From assembly GCF_002920915.1 (NCBI RefSeq), contig NZ_PQVF01000019.1, positions 3,392 to 62,462 of the forward strand: a stretch of 59,071 nucleotides of DNA. Reading direction: 5' to 3'. Below, in pieces: positions 1 to 8,450 of this stretch. The notes beneath the pieces are model-generated. The model made no database searches and was not told the DNA's origin. It saw only the letters and a list, made by a program, of their open reading frames with translations. The translations under genes and the position numbers were made by a program. Each line of letters starts with the position of its first letter. The first letter of the stretch is position 1. The DNA comes from Solitalea longa. Its GTDB lineage: Bacteria > Bacteroidota > Bacteroidia > Sphingobacteriales > Sphingobacteriaceae.

Positions 1-340
1 TCTATATATTATATTATATAAATAAAGTGCACTGGTTAAAAGAAAAGCTTGCTACGAAAAGCAGGACCACAGGATGTAAACAGAAATGGAATGAGCGTTT
101 ACTTATTATTAATGAATTTGAGCTTGAATAATAATACACCCTATGTATATAATAATAGGTATAAACTTATCTATATCTATTGCTCATCTATATATTATAT
201 TGCGTATAAATAAATTCAGCTATATTAATAAGAAAGAAGCGCATGCTTCGTTTAAGTTATGCTGTATAGAAATAAATTAAACTGATACAGTAAACTATTT
301 AACCAATTGATATAAATAAAATTAAATCTATCTTTGCAGG
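1..340. other. AT-rich intergenic region upstream of bamD
   Basis: No convincing gene is visible. The stretch is very AT-rich and holds an imperfect direct repeat: about 26 bases at 1-26 recur at 187-215, both starting TCTATATATTATATT and ending TATAAATAAA. A short palindrome, GAAGC-GCAT-GCTTC, lies near 237-250. The bamD promoter occupies the right end. A reading frame open from the window edge to a stop at 129-131 could be the tail of an upstream gene, but it is too short to call. Confidence 0.5.
307..336 (+). promoter_or_regulatory. Bacteroidota primary-sigma promoter of bamD
   Basis: TTG at 307-309, 19 bases, then TATCTTTG at 329-336. This matches the phylum's -33/-7 consensus (TTG and TAnnTTTG). 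The -7 box ends only 4 bases before the first ATG at 341, so transcription should begin at or just after that ATG. That favours either a leaderless mRNA or translation from the second ATG at 350. Confidence 0.7.
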
Positions 341-1243
341 ATGTTCAAAATGGAGTCAATAAAGCGCATATACATATTTGGAGCTATTTCTTTGATTGCT
401 CTGGCAAGTTGCAAGAGTAATTATGAGAAATTGAAAGAGAGCGGCGATAATTTACAGAAGTACGAAAAAGCTGTTGAATACTTTAATAAAGGCCGTGACG
501 CAATAAAAAACAAAAAAGGTGGAAGTTTTGCTGCTTTCCAAAAAGCGCATGATCTATATGAGTCATTGTTGATCCCTTATAAAGGAACGGCTAAAGCAGA
601 AGATGTAGCTTACGGAATGGCCTATAGTACTTATTATTTAGGTGCAGATTTAATGGAGGCCCGTTTTCAGTTTAAAACACTTGCTGATGAGTATCCGAAT
701 GGTAAGTATGCAGAAGAGGCGCGTTTTATGGCGGCTAAATGTTTGTATGAAGAGTCTCCATCGGCATTCTCATTGGACCAGGCAAATACCTATAAAGCAT
801 TAGAAGCAATTCAGCTGTTTGTAGAGTTGTATCCGGAAAGCAAAAAGCTTTCGGAATGTAACCGGATGATTGACGCATTGAGAAATAAGTTAGAAAACAA
901 GTCTTTTCAAAATGCTAAATTATATTTAACAATTGGTGAGTATAAATCGGCAGTGATTGCTTTCAGAAATTCATTAAGAGATTACCCTGATACGCCTTAT
1001 CGCGAGGAGATCGAATACCTAATTATAAAAAGTAACTATTTATACGCTAAAAACAGTATTGAAATGCGTCAGGAAGAACGTTATAATATTACTGTTGATT
1101 CGTACAATTCATTTATAGAAACTTTTCCGGAAAGCCGATTCCTTAAAGAAGCAAAACAATATTATACTGCTGCATCAAAAGAGCTGGAATCTATTGCCAA
1201 AGCTCAGCAAGCATCAGAAAACAAACAAGTAAATAATCAATAA
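341..1243 (+). CDS. bamD: Outer membrane protein assembly factor BamD (lipoprotein)
   Basis: BamD is the essential lipoprotein of the BAM complex that inserts beta-barrel proteins into the outer membrane. The product has a short signal peptide ending in the lipobox LASC, with the acylated Cys at residue 24. TPR-like helices follow, with spaced Tyr-Pro-Glu/Asp-Ser and Tyr-Pro-Asn motifs (LADEYPNGKYAEEA, FVELYPESKK, LRDYPDTPYREE, IETFPESRFLKEA) typical of BamD/YfiO. The 300-residue length is normal. The -7 promoter box directly before 341 makes the in-frame ATG at 350 (residue 4) a plausible true start; both starts keep the signal peptide. rpoZ follows 16 bases downstream, a conserved Bacteroidota arrangement. 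Confidence 0.93.
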   Translation: MFKMESIKRIYIFGAISLIALASCKSNYEKLKESGDNLQKYEKAVEYFNKGRDAIKNKKGGSFAAFQKAHDLYESLLIPYKGTAKAEDVAYGMAYSTYYLGADLMEARFQFKTLADEYPNGKYAEEARFMAAKCLYEESPSAFSLDQANTYKALEAIQLFVELYPESKKLSECNRMIDALRNKLENKSFQNAKLYLTIGEYKSAVIAFRNSLRDYPDTPYREEIEYLIIKSNYLYAKNSIEMRQEERYNITVDSYNSFIETFPESRFLKEAKQYYTAASKELESIAKAQQASENKQVNNQ

Positions 1244-1259
1244 CTTAGAATATACGCAT

Positions 1260-1580
1260 ATGTCTAATTTAAAAAGCAATGTTCCTAATTCAACCGTTAC
1301 CCGTGACGTGAGAATGCTTGATAAAGATACTGAGAACATTTACGAAAGTGTTGTTGTGATTTCAAAGAGAGCAAACCAGATCGCTTCGTCATTGAAAGAA
1401 GAGCTTGGTAACAAGCTTTCGGAATTTGCAACATCAAATGATAATTTGGAAGAAGTATTTGAAAACAGAGAGCAAATTGAGATCTCTAAATACTACGAAC
1501 GCCTTCCAAAACCTACCCTGATTGCAACTCAGGAATTTCTGGAAGACAGAGTGTACTTTAGAAATCCTACCAAAGAATAA
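1260..1580 (+). CDS. rpoZ: DNA-directed RNA polymerase subunit omega (Rpb6-like)
   Basis: A 106-residue protein of the Bacteroidota omega/Rpb6 family, which helps assemble and stabilise the beta-prime subunit of RNA polymerase. The sequence carries the family's core (NIYESVVVISKRANQIA) and a C-terminal ERLPKPTLIATQEFLE segment typical of this phylum. It lies 16 bases after bamD and before coaBC. A strong intrinsic terminator follows directly, so bamD-rpoZ is probably the transcription unit. Omega subunits are short and diverge strongly between phyla; the call rests on core similarity plus gene order. Confidence 0.9.
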   Translation: MSNLKSNVPNSTVTRDVRMLDKDTENIYESVVVISKRANQIASSLKEELGNKLSEFATSNDNLEEVFENREQIEISKYYERLPKPTLIATQEFLEDRVYFRNPTKE

Positions 1581-1581
1581 T

Positions 1582-1617
1582 AAAAAAAGGGGCAATAGTA
1601 ACTATTGCCCCTTTTTT
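1582..1617 (+). terminator. Intrinsic terminator after rpoZ
   Basis: Perfect inverted repeat whose arms include GGGGCAATAGT and ACTATTGCCCC, with an A-run on the left and a T-run on the right. It can act in both directions, but only plus-strand genes lie upstream. Confidence 0.9.
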
Positions 1618-1696
1618 ATTCCTCCTTTCCCATCTACTTGCGATAATCTTATTTCTATTCCTTTGTATTAATGCAATTTTCCCGCATTTTTGATAA

Positions 1697-2899
1697 ATGC
1701 TAACATCGAAAAAAATATTAATTGGTATTTGTGGAAGTATTGCGGCTTATAAATCGGCTGAACTTGTGCGTTTATTTATAAAAGCAGGGGCCGAGGTAAA
1801 AGTGATCATGACCCCAGGTGCTGTTGAATTTATAACTCCATTAACATTATCAACACTTTCAAAAAATCCGGTAAATATTGATTTTGTAAAGAACAGCTCC
1901 GGCGAATGGACCAACCATGTAGAACTAGGTATGTGGGCTGATGCTTTTATAATAGCTCCCGCCAGCGCCAATTCGATGGCAAAATTTGCTAATGGTATTT
2001 GCGACAATTTGTTATCGGCAGTTTATCTGTCAGCCAAATGCCCTGTATATTTTGCTCCTGCCATGGATTTGGACATGTGGAGACATCCTTCAACCCAAAA
2101 GAACATTGGTAAACTTCATGCCTACGGTAATACCTTAATTAAACCGGCTCATGGAGAACTTGCAAGTGGCTTGATTGGTGAAGGACGAATGGCTGAACCT
2201 GAAGACATTTTCAGTTTTATTGAAACTGAGCTCATGGTCAACAAATGCCTACAACAGAAAAATGTACTTGTTAGCGCAGGACCTACTTTTGAGGCAATAG
2301 ACCCGGTTCGATTTATTGGCAATCATTCGAGTGGAAAAATGGGTTATGCTTTAGCAGAAGAACTGGCTCTACAGGGAGCACATGTTACTTTGGTTAGCGG
2401 CCCCACTCATTTACAGGCGCAGCATAAAAATATCAGAACCATTAAGATTACCTCAGCTAAAGAGATGCTGAATGAATGCACTCAACTATTTCCTGCTGTT
2501 GATATAGCCATAATGAGCGCTGCCATTGCCGATTATACCCCCGTTGAAGTTGCTGATAAGAAGATTAAAAAAACTGAAAGTGAGTTTTCAATTGCTTTAA
2601 CAAAAACAAAGGATGTTTTAGCCGAACTCGGCAAACTGAAAAAAGAAAACCAGCTTTTGGTTGGCTTTGCTCTTGAAACTAATAATGAAGTGGAGAATGC
2701 CAAAGCGAAGCTGGATAAGAAAAACCTCGACTTTATTGTTTTAAACTCTTTGAATGATAAAGGTGCCGGCTTTCAGAACGACACCAATAAGATTACTATC
2801 TTAGATAAAAAAGGCGGCATTGAAGAGTTTGATTTAAAATCGAAAACTGAAGTAGCCAAAGATATTGTTCATAAAATTGTATCCCTTCTGCATGCTTAA
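1697..2899 (+). CDS. coaBC: Bifunctional phosphopantothenoylcysteine decarboxylase / phosphopantothenate-cysteine ligase
   Basis: Catalyses two steps of coenzyme A synthesis: CTP-dependent joining of cysteine to 4'-phosphopantothenate (CoaB, C-terminal half) and FMN-dependent decarboxylation (CoaC, N-terminal half). The N-terminal flavodoxin-like half has GICGSIAAYKSAEL, the PASANSMAK motif and a substrate-clamp motif, PAMDLDMW, where enterobacteria have PxMNxxMW. The CoaB half starts near residue 195 with VLVSAGPTFEAIDPVRFI, followed by NHSSGKMGYALAEE and MSAAIADYTP. Its 400 residues are normal for the fusion. The stop codon overlaps the start of the next gene in ATGCTTAA, which suggests translational coupling. 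Confidence 0.96.
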   Translation: MLTSKKILIGICGSIAAYKSAELVRLFIKAGAEVKVIMTPGAVEFITPLTLSTLSKNPVNIDFVKNSSGEWTNHVELGMWADAFIIAPASANSMAKFANGICDNLLSAVYLSAKCPVYFAPAMDLDMWRHPSTQKNIGKLHAYGNTLIKPAHGELASGLIGEGRMAEPEDIFSFIETELMVNKCLQQKNVLVSAGPTFEAIDPVRFIGNHSSGKMGYALAEELALQGAHVTLVSGPTHLQAQHKNIRTIKITSAKEMLNECTQLFPAVDIAIMSAAIADYTPVEVADKKIKKTESEFSIALTKTKDVLAELGKLKKENQLLVGFALETNNEVENAKAKLDKKNLDFIVLNSLNDKGAGFQNDTNKITILDKKGGIEEFDLKSKTEVAKDIVHKIVSLLHA

Positions 2900-3797
2900 A
2901 CGAATTATCATTCCATTTTTAGGAGCTATTCTCTTATCGGCTAGCTGTTTTGCCCAAGATCTAAACTGCAGAGTTTCGGTAGTTTTTGCTAAAGTTTCTA
3001 CTCAAGACACCCGTATATTTCAAACCCTCGAAACCCAGATCACCAATTTTATAAACGGCAAGAAATGGGCAAATGATAATATTCAGCCTCAGGAAAAAAT
3101 TGAAGCGAGTATAATAATTACCGTCAACAATTGGGATGGAAGCTCTCAGTTTGATGCCAGTGCCCAAATTCAATCCTCGCGGCCGGTTTATGGAACTTCA
3201 TACAACACACCTGTATTAAATATCCAGGACAGGGATTGGAAGTTCACTTATTCTGAGCTGGAGTCTCTTGAATACAACGAAAACTCTCCTAACAACAGCA
3301 ATCTGGCTATGCTGCTTGCGTTTTATGCCAATATAATTGTTGGAATGGACTACGACACCTTTTCGTTAGAAGGAGGAACTCCCTATTTCACTAAGGCCCA
3401 AAATGTAATTAACCAGGCGCAAAACTCTCCGTTCCCCGGATGGAAAGCTTTTGAAAACAATACCAATCGTTATTGGCTATCCGAAAATTTATCGAATACC
3501 ATTTTTAAACCAGTTAGAGATGTTAGCTATATCTACCACCGTAAAGGACTGGATACTTTCAATGGCAATGTAGATAAGGCACGAGTGGACCTTTTGAATG
3601 CACTTTTACTATTAGAACGCCCTTATCGAGATAAGCCTACTGCTTTTATCTTTCTGATATTTTTTACAGCCAAGAACGAAGAGATAGCTGAAATTTTGCA
3701 AAAAGCTGATCCAACACTGAAAACTAAAATATTGGCTTTGCTCAAAAATGTTGATCCATCGAATTATAGTAAATACGAGCAAGGGTCTAAAAATTAA
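2892..3797 (+). CDS. DUF4835 family protein
   Basis: A 301-residue exported protein of a Bacteroidota-specific family of unknown function. The start at 2892 is preferred over an earlier in-frame codon because it begins directly with a signal peptide (MLKRIIIPFLGAILL...CFAQ) and overlaps the coaBC stop by 8 bases. The mature part matches the DUF4835 type, with QTLETQITNFINGKKW near the N-terminus and a YHRKGLD segment in the C-terminal half. Its position between coaBC and recN is conserved in the phylum. No catalytic motif can be recognised; the signal peptide ends in Ala-Gln rather than a lipobox, so it is probably periplasmic. Confidence 0.85.
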   Translation: MLKRIIIPFLGAILLSASCFAQDLNCRVSVVFAKVSTQDTRIFQTLETQITNFINGKKWANDNIQPQEKIEASIIITVNNWDGSSQFDASAQIQSSRPVYGTSYNTPVLNIQDRDWKFTYSELESLEYNENSPNNSNLAMLLAFYANIIVGMDYDTFSLEGGTPYFTKAQNVINQAQNSPFPGWKAFENNTNRYWLSENLSNTIFKPVRDVSYIYHRKGLDTFNGNVDKARVDLLNALLLLERPYRDKPTAFIFLIFFTAKNEEIAEILQKADPTLKTKILALLKNVDPSNYSKYEQGSKN

Positions 3798-3847
3798 ACG
3801 ATCTATTTTTATACCTTAGCAGGTCAAATTTTAGTGCTGTATTTATT

Positions 3848-5515
3848 GTGATAAACCGCATTTCCATACGCAATTACGCCATTATTGATCAACTCGACAT
3901 TGAGTTTTCCAATCATCTTTCCATTATTACCGGAGAAACCGGTGCCGGAAAATCGATTATACTTGGTGCTTTAGGCTTAATATTGGGCGAACGCGCCGAT
4001 TCAAAATCATTATTTAAAGACGATAGCAAATGTGTTATTGAAGGTTCGTTTGAAATTGAGAAATACGGCCTGAAGGACTTCTTTGCTGATAATGACATTG
4101 ACTATGATGTTAATACCATTATCCGTAGAGAGATAACTGTTGATGGTCGTTCGCGGGCTTTTGTAAATGATTCACCAGTTAACCTTACTTTACTTAAAGA
4201 ACTGGGGGAACAATTAATTGATATTCACTCACAGCATCAAACGCTACAGATCAATTCCGCGGCATTTCAATTACAAGTTGTTGACGGCTTTGCCCAACAT
4301 AAAAACGAGGTTGAAATCTTTAGAAACGATTTTAAAGCGTACAAGAAGAATCAGCTTAAATTAGAAAAACTGATTACCCAAAGTAATGAAGGCAAAACAG
4401 AGATCGATTATCTTCAGTTTCAATTTAATGAATTAGAAGCTGTGAAATTGATTGATGGCGAGCAGCTGGAACTCGAAAACGAGCAACAATTGCTGAGCCA
4501 TGCCTCTGAAATTAAAAGCAGTTTGGGCAATACCGTTTATATACTAGACGAAAGTGAAACACCTGTATTAGGCCAACTGAAAGAAGCTATTCATCATATT
4601 TCGACCTTAGAAAAATATAACCCTTCAATTGTTAATATTGCGAACCGTTTACGCAGTGTTCAGATTGAGCTGAAAGATGTAAGCACTGAAATCGCTGCTT
4701 TAAGTGATCGCACGCTAATTGATCCGGAGAGGCTCGATTTTGTAAATGAACGCCTGGATCTTATTTATCGCCTTCAACAAAAACATCGCTTAGCTTCCAT
4801 AAAGGAGTTACTAGAACTTCAGCAGTCATTGAATGACAAGATCAATAGTTTTAATAATGCTGATGAAGAAATTGAGCGCCTGAAAAAACAACTGGAGCAA
4901 GAGTTCAAGCAAATTATTGTAAAGGCCGAGAAAATTTCTTTACAGAGAAACAAAGCCCTTAAAGATGTAGAACAACAGGTAACTACCCTATTAAAAGAAT
5001 TAGGGCTTGTAAATGCTGTTTTCAAAATAGAAAATACACCGCTTGAAAATCATCAGGTAACCGTTAATGGTCTTGATCAGATCAAATTTTTATTTTCGGC
5101 TAACCAGGGTTTTAATCCTCAAGAGCTAAACAAGGTTGCCTCAGGGGGAGAGCTTTCGCGATTAATGCTGGCTATTAAAGGCCTTTCCGCTAAATACAAT
5201 GCCTTACCAACCATCGTTTTTGATGAGATTGACACGGGTGTTTCTGGTGAAGTGGCCAGAAAGGTTGGAAACGTAATGCATAAATACGCCGAAAACATGC
5301 AGGTAATTACTATTACTCACCTACCACAAATTGCCAGTAAGGGCCAAACCCATTTCTTTGTTTATAAGGAAAATAAAAACGGACATACTTCAACAGGTAT
5401 AAGGAAACTTAGCCATGATGAACGCATAAAAGAAATTGCCGTAATGCTTAGCGGAGAAAATCCGGGTGAAAATGCATTACTAAATGCTAAAGAATTATTA
5501 ACCCAAGTCAATTAA
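3848..5515 (+). CDS. recN: DNA repair protein RecN
   Basis: SMC-like ATPase involved in recombinational repair of double-strand breaks. The N-terminus has ISIRNYAIIDQLDIEF and the Walker A motif GETGAGKS (about residues 29-36). A central coiled coil covers roughly residues 150-370. The C-terminal head carries the ABC signature ASGGELSRLMLA and Walker B VFDEIDTGVSG. At 555 residues it is full length. The start is GTG at 3848; no in-frame ATG lies before the conserved N-terminus. A weak hairpin (GAAAAGA/TCTTTTC, about 5529-5546) without a clear T-run follows. Confidence 0.95.
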   Translation: MINRISIRNYAIIDQLDIEFSNHLSIITGETGAGKSIILGALGLILGERADSKSLFKDDSKCVIEGSFEIEKYGLKDFFADNDIDYDVNTIIRREITVDGRSRAFVNDSPVNLTLLKELGEQLIDIHSQHQTLQINSAAFQLQVVDGFAQHKNEVEIFRNDFKAYKKNQLKLEKLITQSNEGKTEIDYLQFQFNELEAVKLIDGEQLELENEQQLLSHASEIKSSLGNTVYILDESETPVLGQLKEAIHHISTLEKYNPSIVNIANRLRSVQIELKDVSTEIAALSDRTLIDPERLDFVNERLDLIYRLQQKHRLASIKELLELQQSLNDKINSFNNADEEIERLKKQLEQEFKQIIVKAEKISLQRNKALKDVEQQVTTLLKELGLVNAVFKIENTPLENHQVTVNGLDQIKFLFSANQGFNPQELNKVASGGELSRLMLAIKGLSAKYNALPTIVFDEIDTGVSGEVARKVGNVMHKYAENMQVITITHLPQIASKGQTHFFVYKENKNGHTSTGIRKLSHDERIKEIAVMLSGENPGENALLNAKELLTQVN

Positions 5516-5571
5516 ACCAAAAATGCTGAAAAGACCCGTTCTTTTCAACTGAAAACAAAACAGACAGTAAC

Positions 5572-6762
5572 ATGATAATTGAACCTAAAATGCGTGGATT
5601 TATTTGTTTGACTGCACATCCTAAAGGTTGTGAGCAGAACGTAATAAATCAGATCAACTATGTAAAATCAAAAGGCCAAATTGAAGGCGCTAAGAAAGTG
5701 TTAGTAATTGGTGCTTCTACAGGATTTGGACTCGCATCTAGAATAACAGCTGCTTTTGGCTCAAACGCTGCCACTATTGGTGTATACTTCGAAAAACCTC
5801 CTCAGGAAGGAAAAACTGCTTCTCCGGGCTGGTATAATACTGCCGCATTTGAAGATCAGGCTCATAATGCCGGTTTATATGCAAAAAGCATTAATGGTGA
5901 CGCTTTTTCAAATGAAATAAAACAGCAAACTATTGATCTTATTAAAGCTGATCTAGGCCAAGTTGATTTAATTATCTACAGTCTTGCATCGCCGGTACGT
6001 ACGAATCCTAAAACAGGAGTTACCCACCGTTCGGTATTAAAACCTATCGGTCAGCCATTCAGCAATAAAACCGTTGACTTCCATACGGGTGTTGTTTCTG
6101 ACATTACCATTCAACCATGTAATGAAGATGATATTGAAAACACCGTTGCTGTAATGGGTGGTGAAGATTGGGGAATGTGGATTGATGACATGAAAGCTGC
6201 TGGTGTTCTTGCTCCTGGAGCCACCACTGTTGCTTATTCATACATTGGCCCAGGCCTAACAGAAGCCGTTTACCGGAAAGGTACTATTGGCCGTGCAAAA
6301 GATCATTTAGAGGCTACAGCATTTGCTATTTCTGATAAATTGAAAGATTTAAACGGAAAAGCGTACGTTTCGGTGAATAAAGCATTGGTAACTCAGGCGA
6401 GCTCGGCTATTCCTGTTATTCCATTATACATTTCATTACTTTACAAAGTGATGAAAGAGGAGAATATTCATGAAGGTTGTATTGAGCAGATCCAGCGTTT
6501 ATTCCAACAACGCTTATACAATGGAACAAACGTTCCTTTAGATGAAAAGGGCCGCATTCGTATTGACGACTGGGAAATGCGCGATGACGTTCAGGCGAAA
6601 GTTTCAGATCTATGGAAACAAGCCACTACTGAAAGCCTTTCGGAGTTAGGTGATTTACCAGGATACAAAACCGATTTCCTTAACTTATTTGGCTTTGATG
6701 TTGATAAAGTAAATTATCAGGCCGATGTAAACGAAATGGTGGAAATTTCAGGTTTGGTATAA
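5572..6762 (+). CDS. fabV: Enoyl-ACP reductase FabV (trans-2-enoyl-CoA reductase family)
   Basis: FabV performs the last reduction of each fatty-acid elongation cycle, using NADH. It belongs to a long-chain SDR type unrelated in detail to FabI and is naturally poorly inhibited by triclosan. The sequence has VLVIGASTGFGLAS (Rossmann glycine motif, about residues 44-56) and the diagnostic active site Tyr-X8-Lys, here Y234 and K243 (VYRKGTIGRAK). The length of 396 is normal. It stands alone between recN and a bidirectional terminator. A second enoyl-ACP reductase, fabI, lies 1.7 kb downstream, so the cell has two enzymes for one step. Confidence 0.95.
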   Translation: MIIEPKMRGFICLTAHPKGCEQNVINQINYVKSKGQIEGAKKVLVIGASTGFGLASRITAAFGSNAATIGVYFEKPPQEGKTASPGWYNTAAFEDQAHNAGLYAKSINGDAFSNEIKQQTIDLIKADLGQVDLIIYSLASPVRTNPKTGVTHRSVLKPIGQPFSNKTVDFHTGVVSDITIQPCNEDDIENTVAVMGGEDWGMWIDDMKAAGVLAPGATTVAYSYIGPGLTEAVYRKGTIGRAKDHLEATAFAISDKLKDLNGKAYVSVNKALVTQASSAIPVIPLYISLLYKVMKEENIHEGCIEQIQRLFQQRLYNGTNVPLDEKGRIRIDDWEMRDDVQAKVSDLWKQATTESLSELGDLPGYKTDFLNLFGFDVDKVNYQADVNEMVEISGLV

Positions 6763-6778
6763 GTATCAAAATATATTA

Positions 6779-6822
6779 AAAAGAAGAAGGGTTCGTATAA
6801 TTATACGAACCCTTCTTCTTTT
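6779..6822. terminator. Bidirectional terminator between fabV and the DUF4403 gene
   Basis: Perfect inverted repeat of about 22 bp (left arm 6779-6800, right arm 6801-6822) with A-rich left and T-rich right ends. It sits between convergent genes and can terminate both. Confidence 0.9.
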
Positions 6823-6837
6823 ATCAATCTGGTAAAA

Positions 6838-8250
6838 TTACATGCCTTCAATTTTAATGGCCATATTTCCTTTGGCCACTACTGTAGCCACTATAGCATT
6901 TTCAGTTAAATACGTTTTATCAGGACTTAAATCAGAAATTTTCCCTTTAACAAAAACACCTTTAGAGATCTGATAATTATTTAAATACGATTGGGCCTTA
7001 GCCATTGATTCTTTCATCTGATCGGCAATGGAGAATTTAGCCTGACTTTCGATCATTTTAGCAAATGAGCCATGCGCAAGCCAATTTGCCGCTTTAGCCA
7101 ATTTGTTCTTCGTATCCAATTCAAAGTCGACCTGCTGCAAACTAATTTGTTGCGTTTTAGGATCGTAAACCGGCACACCTGTTAAATAAACAGTCGCATT
7201 TAAAGAGCCGGATAAAGTTAAAGCTGTAATGAGCTTCCCATTATTTCCCCAAAGATCAATTTTCTCAACTTTCACCTTTTTTTTACCATCCTGAAACTCA
7301 TAAACCTTGCCTCCTATTGATTGCTGGAGCAGTTTAGCGGCATTATCATACCTTACAAATGAAACCACATTAATATTGAAGTCATCTGTAATTTTTGGAA
7401 CATTATACATTTGGGGCTCGAACTTAGTGGCGCTTGTTACCGGCTTTTGTCCAATTGCTGTTTCAATATATGTTTTCAAACCCAACCCTAATTTCAGTTG
7501 TTTATTTACAACACTCGGCGGTGTAGCATAAAAAGACTGTGGTTCGAAATTGATCCAGGTGTTATATTCTTTTGAAACTTCCATTGGGGTGGTCAGCTTT
7601 TTAAGCGCATCCACAATTTGTGGTTTAAAATCGATGTTTTTCTCTACCTGCTCATCAACCATTTTAGCTATTCGAGTTTTAAACATGCTGATAGCCGGAT
7701 TTGCCAAATAAGTAACCGGAATGTCTTTCCCCATCACCTTAACAGTAGGTGACTCTAACCAGTCGATTGAGTTAATAGTAGTTACACTCGACATCTTCCA
7801 GTTATTTACATTTAGTTTTGAAGTCAGGTTAATTTTTGCCGTAAGTTGAACTTCCCTGAAATCAGAAAGTTTAACGCCGAACTTCTCTACCTCCCAGCCT
7901 ACATTGGCCCAAACCTTAATGGGCAAAACAATAGTAAACTCATTCCCGTTACCATCCACCTGAATGTCGCCCACTTTCCAAACTTTGAGCATAACATTGT
8001 CCTTGCTATTGTTCTCAAGTGAATTATCCTCATACAATAAGCCGGTTAATTGCTTATTAATTTGAGTTTGAATTTCCTTAAGTGACATTTCAACCGGTAA
8101 TTGAATAGTTGAAAGCTCTTTGGTATAAATTACATTGGTTTTAGAATAATCGGCGGCTGGCTTAACTGGTTTTAATGCAGTTGTAGCACATGAATTAAAA
8201 AAAAGAGCAACCGAAACAAGAAGAAGGCTGCGACGAAAGTGATGAATCAT
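6838..8250 (-). CDS. DUF4403 family lipoprotein
   Basis: A 470-residue predicted lipoprotein (signal peptide ending FFNSCATT, Cys near residue 21) of the DUF4403 type. Family function is unknown. The sequence has the family's opening block (LPVEMSLKEIQTQINKQLTGLLYED), duplicated beta-rich segments, and the region ...LSGSLNATVYLTGVPVYD. Such repeated long amphipathic beta segments recall lipid-binding tubular folds, but that is only an inference. It is convergent with fabV and divergent from fabI with a 200-bp gap. It may be involved in envelope or lipid work given its neighbours; nothing in the sequence proves it. Confidence 0.82.
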   Translation of the reverse strand: MIHHFRRSLLLVSVALFFNSCATTALKPVKPAADYSKTNVIYTKELSTIQLPVEMSLKEIQTQINKQLTGLLYEDNSLENNSKDNVMLKVWKVGDIQVDGNGNEFTIVLPIKVWANVGWEVEKFGVKLSDFREVQLTAKINLTSKLNVNNWKMSSVTTINSIDWLESPTVKVMGKDIPVTYLANPAISMFKTRIAKMVDEQVEKNIDFKPQIVDALKKLTTPMEVSKEYNTWINFEPQSFYATPPSVVNKQLKLGLGLKTYIETAIGQKPVTSATKFEPQMYNVPKITDDFNINVVSFVRYDNAAKLLQQSIGGKVYEFQDGKKKVKVEKIDLWGNNGKLITALTLSGSLNATVYLTGVPVYDPKTQQISLQQVDFELDTKNKLAKAANWLAHGSFAKMIESQAKFSIADQMKESMAKAQSYLNNYQISKGVFVKGKISDLSPDKTYLTENAIVATVVAKGNMAIKIEGM

Positions 8251-8416
8251 AGAAGATCTATTAATACTTTGAGCTGTTAGTTAACAGGAGTTAAAACTTG
8301 GCGCAAACTTAAAACAAATCGATCGGCTAAGAAAATAAATCGGCAACATTGTCCCCTGATCCTCATAGATGGAATGTAAGTCTTTTGTAAGGGGGAGATA
8401 AATCAAATAATAAAAC

Positions 8417-8424
8417 TATTTTTG
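8417..8424 (+). promoter_or_regulatory. Probable -7 box of the fabI promoter
   Basis: TATTTTTG matches TAnnTTTG. It lies 26 bases before the fabI start, leaving a leader of about 20 bases. No clean TTG sits at the ideal -33 distance. Confidence 0.45.
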
Positions 8425-8450
8425 GCCCTCAAATTAAAACTATTTATCTC

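Noticed and set aside
1-131. Frame open from the window edge to a stop at 129-131 (ends ...NERLLIINEFELE)
   Set aside because: Too short and AT-biased, and its first part is the repeat found again at 187-215; cannot be told from chance without sequence to the left.
1747-2007. Antisense frames within coaBC, recN, clpC, htpG and others
   Set aside because: They lie opposite strongly conserved genes and have no protein similarity I can recognise.
5529-5546. GAAAAGA/TCTTTTC hairpin as a recN terminator
   Set aside because: Short AT-rich stem and no clear T-run; noted in the recN entry but not called as a terminator.
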